A stretch of 57,827 nt of DNA, from assembly GCA_040757835.1 (NCBI GenBank), contig JBFLWJ010000021.1:1-57827 (forward strand). The letters run 5' to 3'. The position numbers and the translations under genes were made by a program. The notes below the pieces were generated by a model that worked only from the letters and a program-made list of their open reading frames with translations, was not told the origin of the DNA and searched no databases. Origin of the DNA: Actinomycetota bacterium (GTDB lineage Bacteria > Actinomycetota > Geothermincolia > Geothermincolales > RBG-13-55-18). Positions 1 to 7,986 of the stretch are shown one piece after another (the first letter of the stretch is position 1; each line of letters starts with the position of its first letter).

Positions 1-140
1 CCCGACAGACGTACGTTCTTCTCCCCGTAGGGTGGGGTAAGGATCTATCCTGTCCCCACTTGCCATTGCCTGAGACCAATGCCCCTTCGAAAGGACCGTC
101 AAGACCTGACTCCCGTTTCCCATCGCCTCATATCTGCGAA

Positions 141-159
141 GCCGCTGTCCTGAAGCGGC
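141..159 (-). terminator. Hairpin just past etfB stop
   Basis: GCCGCT (141-146) pairs with AGCGGC (154-159) around a 7-nt loop, immediately downstream of the etfB stop codon when read leftward. There is no clear U-tract on that side, so a classical intrinsic terminator is doubtful. It could equally be an mRNA 3' stabilising hairpin. I see no gene in bases 1-161. Confidence 0.3.
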
Positions 160-161
160 AG

Positions 162-959
162 CTATATCACTTTTTCCTGCCTCAGCAATTGCGCCAGCTT
201 GCGACCGGCCTCCTCCGGGGTATCCCCCTCCACCAGCGTGCAACGCCTCTCGCGCGATGGGGCCGTGAGTCTGACCGTCTCGACCCGGCCAAGTCCGGCC
301 GGTTCCACGCCGAGGTCCGCGAGGCCGAGCACCGTCTGCGGCAGGGCCTTGCCCGCCTTGATGGCCTGCAGGCTCGGGTAGCGCAGGTCGCCCACCTCGC
401 CGGAGACGGTGACCAGCGCCGGCAGCGGCGCCTCCACCACCTCATAGCCGTCGGGCAGTACCCGCTCCACCACCACCCGGCCGTCCGCTATTTCCACCTT
501 CTGGGCCAGGGTGATGGCCGGGATGCCCAGGAGCTGGGCTAGGCCCAGGCCCACCATCCCGGCGTTGGTGTCCGCGGCCTGCCGCCCGCACAGTATGAGG
601 TCGAAGGGGCCCGCCTTTCCGATTGCTGCCGCGAGTAGCCGCGCGGTAGCGAAGGGATCCAGAAGCGCAGCGTCAAGGGCTTCCGCGTCCACCAGGAGGG
701 AGGCGTCTGCCCCGGCGGCTACCGCCTTGAGGATAACCGCCTTGGAGAGCCCTTTTCCCAGCGAGAGCAGGGTAATATTGGCGCCGCTCGTCTCCTTGAT
801 GCGGATGGCCGCTTCCAGGGCGTTCTCGTCGAAGGGATTGATCACCGGTGGTATACCGCGCGCGGTGACCCTGCGCTCCTCAGCGTTGATCTCGAAGGAG
901 GAAGGTGGACCTTCGGGGTCGGGGACCTGCTTGGCGCAGACGATGATGTTGATAGCCAT
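162..959 (-). CDS. etfB: Electron transfer flavoprotein beta subunit
   Basis: The 265-aa product is the usual EtfB size and starts MAINIIVCAKQVPDPEG, the family's N-terminal signature. It continues with the conserved NPFDENALEAAIRIKE and CGRQAADTNAGMVG segments that bind AMP or FAD. EtfB pairs with EtfA in the cytoplasm to shuttle electrons between acyl-CoA dehydrogenases and a quinone or ferredoxin acceptor; bifurcating and non-bifurcating types cannot be separated here with confidence. It lies 10 nt downstream of etfA on the same strand, so the two are almost certainly co-transcribed. No acyl-CoA dehydrogenase is visible next to it, but the thiolases and acyl-CoA ligase in the window suggest a role in acyl-CoA oxidation. 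Confidence 0.95.
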   Translation of the reverse strand: MAINIIVCAKQVPDPEGPPSSFEINAEERRVTARGIPPVINPFDENALEAAIRIKETSGANITLLSLGKGLSKAVILKAVAAGADASLLVDAEALDAALLDPFATARLLAAAIGKAGPFDLILCGRQAADTNAGMVGLGLAQLLGIPAITLAQKVEIADGRVVVERVLPDGYEVVEAPLPALVTVSGEVGDLRYPSLQAIKAGKALPQTVLGLADLGVEPAGLGRVETVRLTAPSRERRCTLVEGDTPEEAGRKLAQLLRQEKVI

Positions 960-969
960 GGCACTCTCC

Positions 970-1956
970 CTATTCCTGCATGATTTCCCTGAGCGCGGCG
1001 GAGAAGGAGGGGAGCACCTGCCTCCAGTCTCCTACCACGCCGTAATCAGCGACCTTGAAGATGTAGGCGTCGGGGTCCTTGTTGATGGCCACGATCTTTC
1101 CCGACTCGCCCATACCGGACAGATGCTGGGTGGAACCGGATATGGCCACTGCGATATAGATGTCGGGGGCGACGACCTTGCCGGTTATGCCCACCTGGCA
1201 GGTACTGGCAGCCCAGCCCGAGTCCACGGGCGGGCGGGAAGCGCCCACTGCGCCGCTCAGGATACCGGCGATCTCCGTGAGTTGCGCGAAACCATCCTCG
1301 CCGCCCATGCCCCTGCCTCCCGACACCACCACGGGGGCTTCCTCCAGCGGGCACTCCCGGGACTGGAGGACCTCCCTCTCTTTGAGCGACAGCCGGGAGG
1401 ATGCGGGCACGGCGGTCTCCAGCGGCGTGACCGCCGCGGCGGAGGAAGGCTGCGGCGCTTCGCCCACCCTCGCCCTCACCGTGGCCATGACCTTGGAGGT
1501 GCCGACCTTCTGGGTGGCGATGGCGTTGCCGCCGTAGATGGGACGGGTGAGGAGGATGTCTCCGCCGTCCACCTCGAGAGCGACACAGTCGGTCACCAGA
1601 CCGCAGTCCAGCGAGAACGCCAGACGGGGGAAAAGGTCCTGCCCCAGGGAGGTGTGTCCGGCCAGCAGCACCCGGGGCGGCCGGGATTCCAGGAAAGGGA
1701 CCAGGGCCCCAACGTAGAGCTCCGGATCGTAACGGGAAAGCGCCGGGTCGTCCAGGAACAGGACCTCATCTGGCCCGTAGAGTGCCAGTTCCTGCGCTGC
1801 TTCCCGCACCCCGGCGCCGAGCACGAGGGTGCTGACCCTCTCGCCCAGCCTTGAAGCGAGGTCTCTTCCCAGCCCGATCAGTTCGAGCGTGACTGCTGTC
1901 GGTTTTTCCGCCTCTCCAATCTCGGCCAGGATGTAAATGCCTTGCGTGTCCGCCAA
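970..1956 (-). CDS. etfA: Electron transfer flavoprotein alpha subunit
   Basis: The C-terminal third carries the EtfA FAD-binding signature: SGSTQHLSGMGESGKIVAIN followed by DPDAYIFKVADYGVVGD. The N-terminal half has the EtfA Rossmann-like domain. I start at the TTG at 1956, which has an AGGAGG about 10 nt upstream. A TTG three codons earlier (1965) is almost fused to the Shine-Dalgarno sequence and is less likely. At 328 aa it has normal family length. With etfB it forms the heterodimeric flavoprotein that accepts electrons from dehydrogenases. A perfect 16-bp palindrome upstream may be its operator. Confidence 0.95.
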   Translation of the reverse strand: MADTQGIYILAEIGEAEKPTAVTLELIGLGRDLASRLGERVSTLVLGAGVREAAQELALYGPDEVLFLDDPALSRYDPELYVGALVPFLESRPPRVLLAGHTSLGQDLFPRLAFSLDCGLVTDCVALEVDGGDILLTRPIYGGNAIATQKVGTSKVMATVRARVGEAPQPSSAAAVTPLETAVPASSRLSLKEREVLQSRECPLEEAPVVVSGGRGMGGEDGFAQLTEIAGILSGAVGASRPPVDSGWAASTCQVGITGKVVAPDIYIAVAISGSTQHLSGMGESGKIVAINKDPDAYIFKVADYGVVGDWRQVLPSFSAALREIMQE

Positions 1957-1994
1957 TGTGATCAAACCTCCTGACGTTCTTTTACCGGGAAGCC

Positions 1995-2010
1995 TTTATG
2001 TATACATAAA
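1995..2010. promoter_or_regulatory. Perfect 16-bp palindrome upstream of etfAB
   Basis: TTTATGTATACATAAA is a perfect palindrome about 40 bp upstream of the etfA start, in the divergent gap between etfA and the radical SAM gene. Its size and position suit a dimeric repressor such as a TetR or GntR type, but no adjacent regulator is visible to pair it with. The 344-bp gap 1957-2300 holds no recognisable gene. Confidence 0.45.
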
Positions 2011-2196
2011 ACGGCAAACACTTCTCTTTACAAACAGAAGAACACGACCTGTTGCCGCCTACGGATGATGCTAGGACTGAAGCCGCGTTTGAAATATGAC
2101 TGGCTGTCACATTTTATCAGAGCGATATGCGGCGGTCAATAGATATTTAACATAATCGTATTTTTTGTATGGCGAATCCCTCCGGGCGCTATTCTT

Positions 2197-2260
2197 CTGG
2201 CAGTAAGGGCGTCTTGCTGGTATAAATAGACTGGTGTGCGCGGGACAGGCTCCCCGCGCA
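2197..2260 (+). promoter_or_regulatory. Putative promoter and 5'-UTR hairpin of radical SAM gene
   Basis: TATAAA at 2221-2226 is a good -10 hexamer, with CTGGCA (2197-2202) as a weak -35 at 18 bp. The transcript would carry a stem of TGCGCGGG (2237-2244) with CCCGCGCA (2253-2260) about 40 nt before the start codon. I cannot match the hairpin to a known riboswitch. Confidence 0.4.
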
Positions 2261-2300
2261 TGAGCGCTGAAAACACAGACCGTACTAGCGCGAGGCAGTG

Positions 2301-3800
2301 ATGAACGTACTATTCGTACACACCGAACAGGACCCCTATTCACCTGAAAAGCCGCTGGAGATCCTGGAGAGGGTGCAGTTCGGGATATCATATATCTCCT
2401 CGGTGCTGAAGCAGGCCGGCCACCGCACCAGGCTGGTCGTGCTGTGCGAGGAGACGGTCGGCACCATCGACGATCATATCGAGGACTTCGACCCCCGCCT
2501 AGTCTGTTTCACCTCGGTTTTCACGGAGTACCACATCATCAGCAAGGTGGCGTCGAGGGTGAAGAGGGGCCATCCGGAGCTCTTCACGCTGCTGGGCGGA
2601 CCCCACGCCACCCTCAAACCCCACGAGTGCCTGGCCGAAGGCACCTTCGACGCGGTCTGCGTGGGAGAGGGTGAATACGCCACCCTCGAGCTGGTAGAGC
2701 AGCTGGAGAAAGGCGTCCATCCTTCCGGCATCCCCAACCTGATCCTGGTGCAGCCGGACGGTTCGGTGGAGAGTAACGCGCCCCGGCCGTTCCTGGAGGA
2801 CCTGGACAGCCTGCCCTTCCCCGACCGCGAGATGTGGGCACCCTGGTGCGCCAACCCCGACTCGCGCCCCTCCGTGCTGGTGGGGAGGGGGTGTCCCTTC
2901 AACTGCACCTACTGCTGCAACCACGCCCTGCGCAAGACGGCCTCCGGCAAGTACGTGCGCCTGCGCAGCCCGCATAACGTGGTGCTCGAGCTGAAGGCGA
3001 TGAAGGAGGCGGAGCCCACCTTCGGCGAGGCCTACCTGGAAGTCGAGACCCTGGGCGTGAACAAGGAATGGGCCATGGATCTCTGTGATGAGCTGCAGGA
3101 GTTCAACGCGGGCCTGGAATATCCCATCACCTTCGGCACCAACCTGAGGGTCACGCCAAACGCGGACTACGACGAGCTCTTCGCCGCCCTGGCGAGAGCC
3201 AATTTCCGCTTCGTGAACATCGGGCTGGAATCGGGGAGCGAGAGGATAAGGAGAGAGGTCCTGAAGCGGCGCTACTCCAACCAGGACATCATCAGGACAG
3301 TGGAGACCGCGAGAAAACACGGGCTGCAGGTGGGAATCTATAATCTCATCGGACTGCCAGGGGAGACGCCGCGCGATTTTCGAGAGACCACGCGGGTGAA
3401 CCGTGCCTGCCAGCCGGACTGGTTCCTGCTCTCGGTCTTCTACCCGTATCCCGGGACTGAGCTCAGCGACACCTGTTACCGCCTGGGGCTGCTGGACGGA
3501 CCGGCCGACCCCTACCTGGAGCGCAGGAGGCCAGTGCTGGACATGCCCCAGTTCAGCAAGGGGCAGGTGGGAAGGAGGCGCGACTGGTTCCCCCTGCTCG
3601 TTTACGGCGGACACCGCCCCACCAGGGAACTGCTCTGGCTGGTTTCCCTTGCCAAGATATACTCCAACCGCCGTCTGGCGGACCTGCACCGGCGTTTCAT
3701 GGAGATGTATTACGCGAAAAAGGCGCGCGATTACCGGGATGCACCGGAGATGGTCTTCGCCCGCAGGGAGAGGACGGTCGGAGGCGGGGGGACGGGATAA
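2301..3800 (+). CDS. B12-binding-domain radical SAM protein
   Basis: The 499-aa protein has an N-terminal cobalamin-binding-type Rossmann domain (about residues 1-150, with a GGPHATLKP segment and DAVCVGEGE), then a radical SAM core with the cluster motif C198-x3-C202-x2-C205 (GRGCPFNCTYCC). The later GLESGSERIRREVLKRRYS and IGLPGETPRDF segments are typical of the PhpK/BchE-like class. Such enzymes do methyl transfers, cyclisations or other radical chemistry on lipids or cofactors; the substrate cannot be read from sequence. The ATG at 2301 follows a GTG at 2298, and either could be the start. It is the first gene of a rightward run, 2 nt before the next gene. Confidence 0.9.
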   Translation: MNVLFVHTEQDPYSPEKPLEILERVQFGISYISSVLKQAGHRTRLVVLCEETVGTIDDHIEDFDPRLVCFTSVFTEYHIISKVASRVKRGHPELFTLLGGPHATLKPHECLAEGTFDAVCVGEGEYATLELVEQLEKGVHPSGIPNLILVQPDGSVESNAPRPFLEDLDSLPFPDREMWAPWCANPDSRPSVLVGRGCPFNCTYCCNHALRKTASGKYVRLRSPHNVVLELKAMKEAEPTFGEAYLEVETLGVNKEWAMDLCDELQEFNAGLEYPITFGTNLRVTPNADYDELFAALARANFRFVNIGLESGSERIRREVLKRRYSNQDIIRTVETARKHGLQVGIYNLIGLPGETPRDFRETTRVNRACQPDWFLLSVFYPYPGTELSDTCYRLGLLDGPADPYLERRRPVLDMPQFSKGQVGRRRDWFPLLVYGGHRPTRELLWLVSLAKIYSNRRLADLHRRFMEMYYAKKARDYRDAPEMVFARRERTVGGGGTG

Positions 3801-3802
3801 GC

Positions 3803-4132
3803 ATGGCCGAACACATTCACCAGGTGATCGGTGAGGAGATCAGGAGCATCGCGGGCTATTATTCTGTACTGGAAGAGGGCGTGTTAGAATACAATGGCCG
3901 GGAACTGCTGTACCTGGTGCAGATGGCGGCCATCGAGACATCTTGTTGCGGCCGCGGAGGTATGGGGTTCATCCTGGTACCCGGCTACATCAACGCCCTC
4001 AAAGCACGGCGGAACGATGACGGCCTGTGGGTATCGGACGTCGAAAGGGTCGAGGGGGAAGAGAATCGCAGGGAGATAACCAGGCTGTTACTTGCGCTCC
4101 ACCCCGGTTTCCAGCAGGTAAATTTCGCCTGA
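3803..4132 (+). CDS. Conserved small protein with CCG motif, unknown function
   Basis: The 109-aa product contains the block YNGRELLYLV, then SCCGRGGMGFILVPGYI, then a C-terminal acidic/arginine helix (VEGEENRREITRLLL). I recall similar CCG-GG-VPGY proteins in anaerobic Deltaproteobacteria and Chloroflexi but know no assigned function. The adjacent cysteines could ligate a metal or form a redox pair; this is inference. It begins 2 nt after the radical SAM stop, so co-transcription is likely. No signal peptide or membrane segment is visible. Confidence 0.7.
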   Translation: MAEHIHQVIGEEIRSIAGYYSVLEEGVLEYNGRELLYLVQMAAIETSCCGRGGMGFILVPGYINALKARRNDDGLWVSDVERVEGEENRREITRLLLALHPGFQQVNFA

Positions 4133-4184
4133 AGCAATATCGGCTGTTCTTTCAGAGCAAGGTCAAAGGGAAGGGAGGATGGAC

Positions 4185-5645
4185 ATGGTCGGTATCACAT
4201 CATTTGGCGGCTACGTACCCCGCTACCGTCTCAACCGCATGATCGTCTTCGGCAGCATGGGCTGGCTGAACCCGGTGATCATCACCAACGCGCGGGGGGA
4301 GAAGGCCGTCGCCAACTTCGACGAGGACTCCATCACCATGGCCGTGGCCGCGGGCATGGACTGCCTCAGGGGCGTTGACCGCTCGAGCATCGACGCGGTC
4401 TATTATGCCAGCACCACCGCTCCCTACAGGGAGAGGCAGAACGCCAACATCGTGGCCGGGGCCCTGGGAGCCGGCGAGACGATACGCACCGCGGATTTCG
4501 CGGCGTCCCTCAAGTCCGGGACCACGGCACTGCTCTCCGCCCTGGAGTTCGCGGCCGCCAACCCGGGCAGCAAGGCCGTGGTCTGCGCCGCCGACTGCCG
4601 CCTGGGAAGGATGGCCTCCACCCAGGAGATGGTCTTCGGCGACGGGGGCGGAGCGCTCATGGTGGGAGACACCGACGTCATCGCCGAGTACAAGGGAAGC
4701 CACTCCATTTCATACGATTTCGTGGACCACCTGCGCGGGGCGAGGACCAAGTACGACCGCATGTGGGAGGAGCGGTGGATCCGTGACCTGGGGTACGGCG
4801 GTTTCATCCCCGAGGTGGTCAACGGACTGTGCGCGAAGTACGGGCTCAGCCCCGCCGACTTCGACAAGGTCGTCTACCCCTGCTATTACGGCGGGGCGCG
4901 CAAGAAGATCAACGCCATGTTCGGCGAGGGAGAGGGCAAAGTCCAGGACGACATGCTGGGGACGGTGGGCGACACTGGCAGCGGCCATCCCCTGCTGATG
5001 ATGGCGGGGGCACTGGAGACCGCCAAGCCGGGAGAAAAGATCCTGCTCGTATCCTTCGGCAGCGGCTGCGACGCCATGTGGTTCGAGGCCACGGACGCCG
5101 TTACCAAGGTACAGGACGGGCGCGGCGTATCGCGCTGGCTGGCCAGGCGCGCCGAACTGGACAACTACCAGAAATACCTGGTGTGGAGGGGCATGGCCCC
5201 GCCGGATCTGGGCGTGCGCGGGGAGGTCGACAAAGAGACGCGCTGGTCGCTGGTGTGGCGCAACCATAAGCAGATCCTCGGACTGGTAGGCGGCAAGTGC
5301 AAGGCCTGTGGCACCCAGCAGTTCCCGGCGGGACGCATGTGCGCCAACCCCGATTGCGGTGCCGTGGACCAGATGGACGAGGTCTACCTCGCCGACAAGG
5401 GAGGGACAATCTTCACCTACACCGGGGACATGCTGGCCGCCTCCCTGAATCCACCGGCCGCATACGGAACGGTATCCTTCAACGGCGGGGGAAGGACAGT
5501 CCTCGACTTCACCGACTGCACCGTTGAGGACCTGGCCGTGGGCAACCCCGTCGACTTCAGTTTCCGCATCAAGTTCTACGATCCCAAGCGGGACATCACC
5601 AACTACTTCTGGAAGGCGATCCCCGCGGTCGAGGAGGTGAAGTGA
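4185..5645 (+). CDS. HMG-CoA-synthase-like/KAS III fold fused to DUF35 OB-fold
   Basis: The 486-aa product has two parts. Residues 1 to about 350 form an HMG-CoA synthase/ketoacyl synthase III-like fold (GITSFGGYVPRYRLNR at the start, VFGDGGGALMVGD in the middle, GTVGDTGSGHPLLMMAGAL later). The C-terminal 120 residues are a DUF35 rubredoxin-like zinc ribbon plus OB fold (CKACGTQQFPAGRMC, then NPDCG). By my alignment the catalytic Cys of HMG-CoA synthase (NACYGGTAAL) is replaced: the segment reads ASLKSGTTALL, with Leu109 at the Cys position. True HMG-CoA synthesis is therefore doubtful. The ATG at 4185 has an AAGGGAGG 6 nt upstream; the ATG at 4179 abuts it. The thiolase gene begins 1 nt after the stop, which suggests a complex. 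Confidence 0.85.
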   Translation: MVGITSFGGYVPRYRLNRMIVFGSMGWLNPVIITNARGEKAVANFDEDSITMAVAAGMDCLRGVDRSSIDAVYYASTTAPYRERQNANIVAGALGAGETIRTADFAASLKSGTTALLSALEFAAANPGSKAVVCAADCRLGRMASTQEMVFGDGGGALMVGDTDVIAEYKGSHSISYDFVDHLRGARTKYDRMWEERWIRDLGYGGFIPEVVNGLCAKYGLSPADFDKVVYPCYYGGARKKINAMFGEGEGKVQDDMLGTVGDTGSGHPLLMMAGALETAKPGEKILLVSFGSGCDAMWFEATDAVTKVQDGRGVSRWLARRAELDNYQKYLVWRGMAPPDLGVRGEVDKETRWSLVWRNHKQILGLVGGKCKACGTQQFPAGRMCANPDCGAVDQMDEVYLADKGGTIFTYTGDMLAASLNPPAAYGTVSFNGGGRTVLDFTDCTVEDLAVGNPVDFSFRIKFYDPKRDITNYFWKAIPAVEEVK

Positions 5646-5646
5646 T

Positions 5647-6852
5647 ATGGCAGAGGGCATCAGGGACAAGGTGGTCATCCTGGGCATGGGATGCACCAGG
5701 TTCGGAGAGCGCTGGGACATGAGCGGCGGTGACCTTCTGGTGGAGTCCCTAACCGAAGCCCTGCAGGACGCGGGCATCGAGAAGAAGGACCTGCAGGCGG
5801 CATGGCTCGGCGTACACATCGACGAGATCAACATCGGCAAGGGCGGCACCTACGCCAGTACCGCCATGCATCTGCCGCTGATCCCGGTCAGCCGCCTGGA
5901 CAACTTCTGCGCCTCGGGGACGGAGGCTTTCCGCGGCGCCGCTTACGGCGTAGCCTCGGGGGCTTGCGATATCGCCCTGGCCATCGGGGTGGAGAAGCTC
6001 AAGGACACCGGCTACGGCGGACTGCCCGATTCCCCCGCCTTCGGGCAGGAAATGGTCATGATCGGGCCCAACGCCACCGCGCCGGGCATGTTCGCCCAGC
6101 TGGCCACGGCCTACGCGGCCAAACACAAGATCTCCATGGACAGGGTGAAGGAAGCCATCACCCATGTCTCCTGGAAGAGCCATCAGAACGGGGCCAAGAA
6201 CCCCCGCGCCCACCTCCGCAAGGCGGTCACCAAGGAGCAGATCATGGGCTCCCCCATGGTGGCCTATCCCCTGGGGCTCTTCGACTGCTGCGGCGTCTCT
6301 GACGGGTCGGCGGCGGCCATCGTCTGCACCCCGGAGATCGCCAAGAAGTTAAAGCCCAACGACCCCCTGGTCAAGGTGAAGGCCCTGCAGGTCGCGGTGA
6401 GCTCCGGCGAGGAAGCCATGTACGACAAGTGGGACGGGGCAAGCGTCCTGACCACGCGGGCGGCGTCCAAGCGGGCTTACGAGGAAGCGGGCATCAAGAA
6501 CCCCCGTGAGGAGATCTCAATGATGGAGGTGCATGACTGCTTCTCCATCACCGAGCTGTGCACCATGGAGGACCTGTGGATATCGCCCGAGGGCGGAGCC
6601 CCGGAAGACATCCTCGGCGGATTCTACGACCTGGACGGGCAGATCCCCTGCCAGCCGGACGGCGGCCTGAAGTGCTTCGGGCACCCCATCGGCGCCTCGG
6701 GGATCCGCATGATCTTCGAGATGTACAACCAGCTCCTGGGGCGCTGGCCGGAGGACCGGGCGGTAAAGGACCCCAAGTTCGGGCTCACCCACAACCTGGG
6801 CGGCGTGCCCAACAACAACGTCTGCTCCATCGCCATCTTCGGCGTGGACTGA
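5647..6852 (+). CDS. Thiolase family protein with intact active site
   Basis: The 401-aa lipid-transfer/SCP-x-like thiolase keeps the full catalytic set: nucleophile Cys88 in DNFCASG, the HDCF motif in mid-protein, His346 in CFGHPIGASG, and a C-terminal Cys393 in NNVCSIAIFG. It should catalyse Claisen condensation or thiolysis of a beta-ketoacyl-CoA. It is translationally close to the upstream HMG-CoA-synthase-like/DUF35 protein. Archaeal and anaerobe thiolase-DUF35-HMGCS assemblies are known precedents for a channelled complex. A strong terminator follows directly. Confidence 0.92.
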   Translation: MAEGIRDKVVILGMGCTRFGERWDMSGGDLLVESLTEALQDAGIEKKDLQAAWLGVHIDEINIGKGGTYASTAMHLPLIPVSRLDNFCASGTEAFRGAAYGVASGACDIALAIGVEKLKDTGYGGLPDSPAFGQEMVMIGPNATAPGMFAQLATAYAAKHKISMDRVKEAITHVSWKSHQNGAKNPRAHLRKAVTKEQIMGSPMVAYPLGLFDCCGVSDGSAAAIVCTPEIAKKLKPNDPLVKVKALQVAVSSGEEAMYDKWDGASVLTTRAASKRAYEEAGIKNPREEISMMEVHDCFSITELCTMEDLWISPEGGAPEDILGGFYDLDGQIPCQPDGGLKCFGHPIGASGIRMIFEMYNQLLGRWPEDRAVKDPKFGLTHNLGGVPNNNVCSIAIFGVD

Positions 6853-6868
6853 GCGAAGTAGAGAAAAA

Positions 6869-6896
6869 GGGCGCGGCCTGGTCCGCGCCCTTTTTT
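6869..6896 (+). terminator. Intrinsic terminator after thiolase
   Basis: GGGCGCGG (6869-6876) pairs with CCGCGCCC (6883-6890) around a 6-nt loop, followed by six T residues, with an A-run before the stem. It ends the radical SAM to thiolase transcription unit. Bases 6900-7133 contain no supportable gene. Confidence 0.9.
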
Positions 6897-7133
6897 ATTT
6901 ATGCCACGTTTCCGCTTGCCGACGCCCCGTTCCATAACCCGCCGGTCTGGGCTGCCACGCGCGATCTGTTTCCCGAAGGGTGGTGCCGGGTCTCGAGTCT
7001 CGAATCCCAACGCAAAGGGCTTCAGCTATCGCCACAGCGAAACTCCGAGACCCGGCCCCACGTCCCATTACCTCCCACCCAACACCGGGTAGTAATATAC
7101 TAAGGAATCATCCGGCGGCGAAAGGAAATAAAC

Positions 7134-7883
7134 ATGGCCTCGAGGTGGGAGGAGGTGGCGGAGGACTACGACCGCATCTTCCGCAAGGACGCCTATTACT
7201 ACGACATCCTGGCGATGGTCGCCGACCGCGTGGAGGGGGCGGCCGGCGTCAGGGTCCTCGACCTGGGCTGCGGGACGGGAAACATCGTTGCGCTCCTGAA
7301 CGAAAGGTACCCCCTGGTGGAGCTCTGCGGGGTCGACCCCGCGGACAACATGGTGGCGCTGGCAACGGACCGTTTCCACGCCGTGCCCAAGGTGCAGATA
7401 TTGAAGGGGGAAGGCACCAAGATACCGTGTCCATCCGAGAGCTTCGACTACGTCGTCTCCAACCTCGCCCTGCACCACGTCGTGCCCGAGCTGCGCGTGC
7501 TCTGCGCGGCGGAGATAGCAAGGGTGCTCAAACCGGGCGGGAGGCTGGTATACTCCGATCTCTTCTGGGACATGCCCGGAGACAGGGAGGACCCCGCGCG
7601 CTGCCGCGACATCATCGACAAGATCGTCGCCTACGCGCTCTACAACCTGGAGATAGGGGCGCGCGAGATGATGCTCTTCCTGTTCGAGCAGCTCCCCTTG
7701 CACCTGTCGGAGAAGGACGAGTACGTCACGGTGGTCGAGGACTGGCTACAGGCCCTGTCGGAAGGCGGCCTCGCCGGCCTGGAGGTCATCGCCACGCCGC
7801 GCCCCGAGTTCGCCTTCAAACTGGTGAGCGGGCACAAACCGCGAGCAAAGGGATCAGGCCTTGTTTCTTGCATGATAGAATAG
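7134..7883 (+). CDS. Class I SAM-dependent methyltransferase
   Basis: The 249-aa protein has motif I VLDLGCGTGNIVALL, an acidic post-I segment (LCGVDPADNMVALA), and the SFDYVVSNLALHHV / IARVLKPGGRLVYSDLF motifs of UbiE/COQ5-like methyltransferases. The acceptor is not evident. The C-terminal dozen residues (KGSGLVSCMIE) are encoded by a sequence matching the REP-like repeats elsewhere in this window, so the native C-terminus may have been replaced by repeat DNA. It follows a terminator and probably has its own promoter in the preceding 230 bp. Confidence 0.88.
   Translation: MASRWEEVAEDYDRIFRKDAYYYDILAMVADRVEGAAGVRVLDLGCGTGNIVALLNERYPLVELCGVDPADNMVALATDRFHAVPKVQILKGEGTKIPCPSESFDYVVSNLALHHVVPELRVLCAAEIARVLKPGGRLVYSDLFWDMPGDREDPARCRDIIDKIVAYALYNLEIGAREMMLFLFEQLPLHLSEKDEYVTVVEDWLQALSEGGLAGLEVIATPRPEFAFKLVSGHKPRAKGSGLVSCMIE
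7851..7873 (+). repeat. REP-like half element inside methyltransferase 3' end
   Basis: GGATCAGGCCTTGTTTCTTG and the following bases match the left arms of the intergenic elements at 33903, 55647 and 57598. No opposing arm is found within 100 bp, so this is a solo or decayed copy. It overlaps the last codons of the methyltransferase. Confidence 0.6.
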
Positions 7884-7986
7884 GATGTCATCAATAAAGC
7901 GGCTGGTAGATAGGCGGCAAAATGGAAAGATATGGCATACATACCTGGATATCCGAAAAACATGACCTTACCCCATGGAGGTGGAA

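Noticed and set aside
511..1854. Long plus-strand open frame opposite etfBA
   Set aside because: It is antisense to two clear etf genes, has repetitive His/Arg/Gly composition and no domain; GC-rich codon bias opens such frames.
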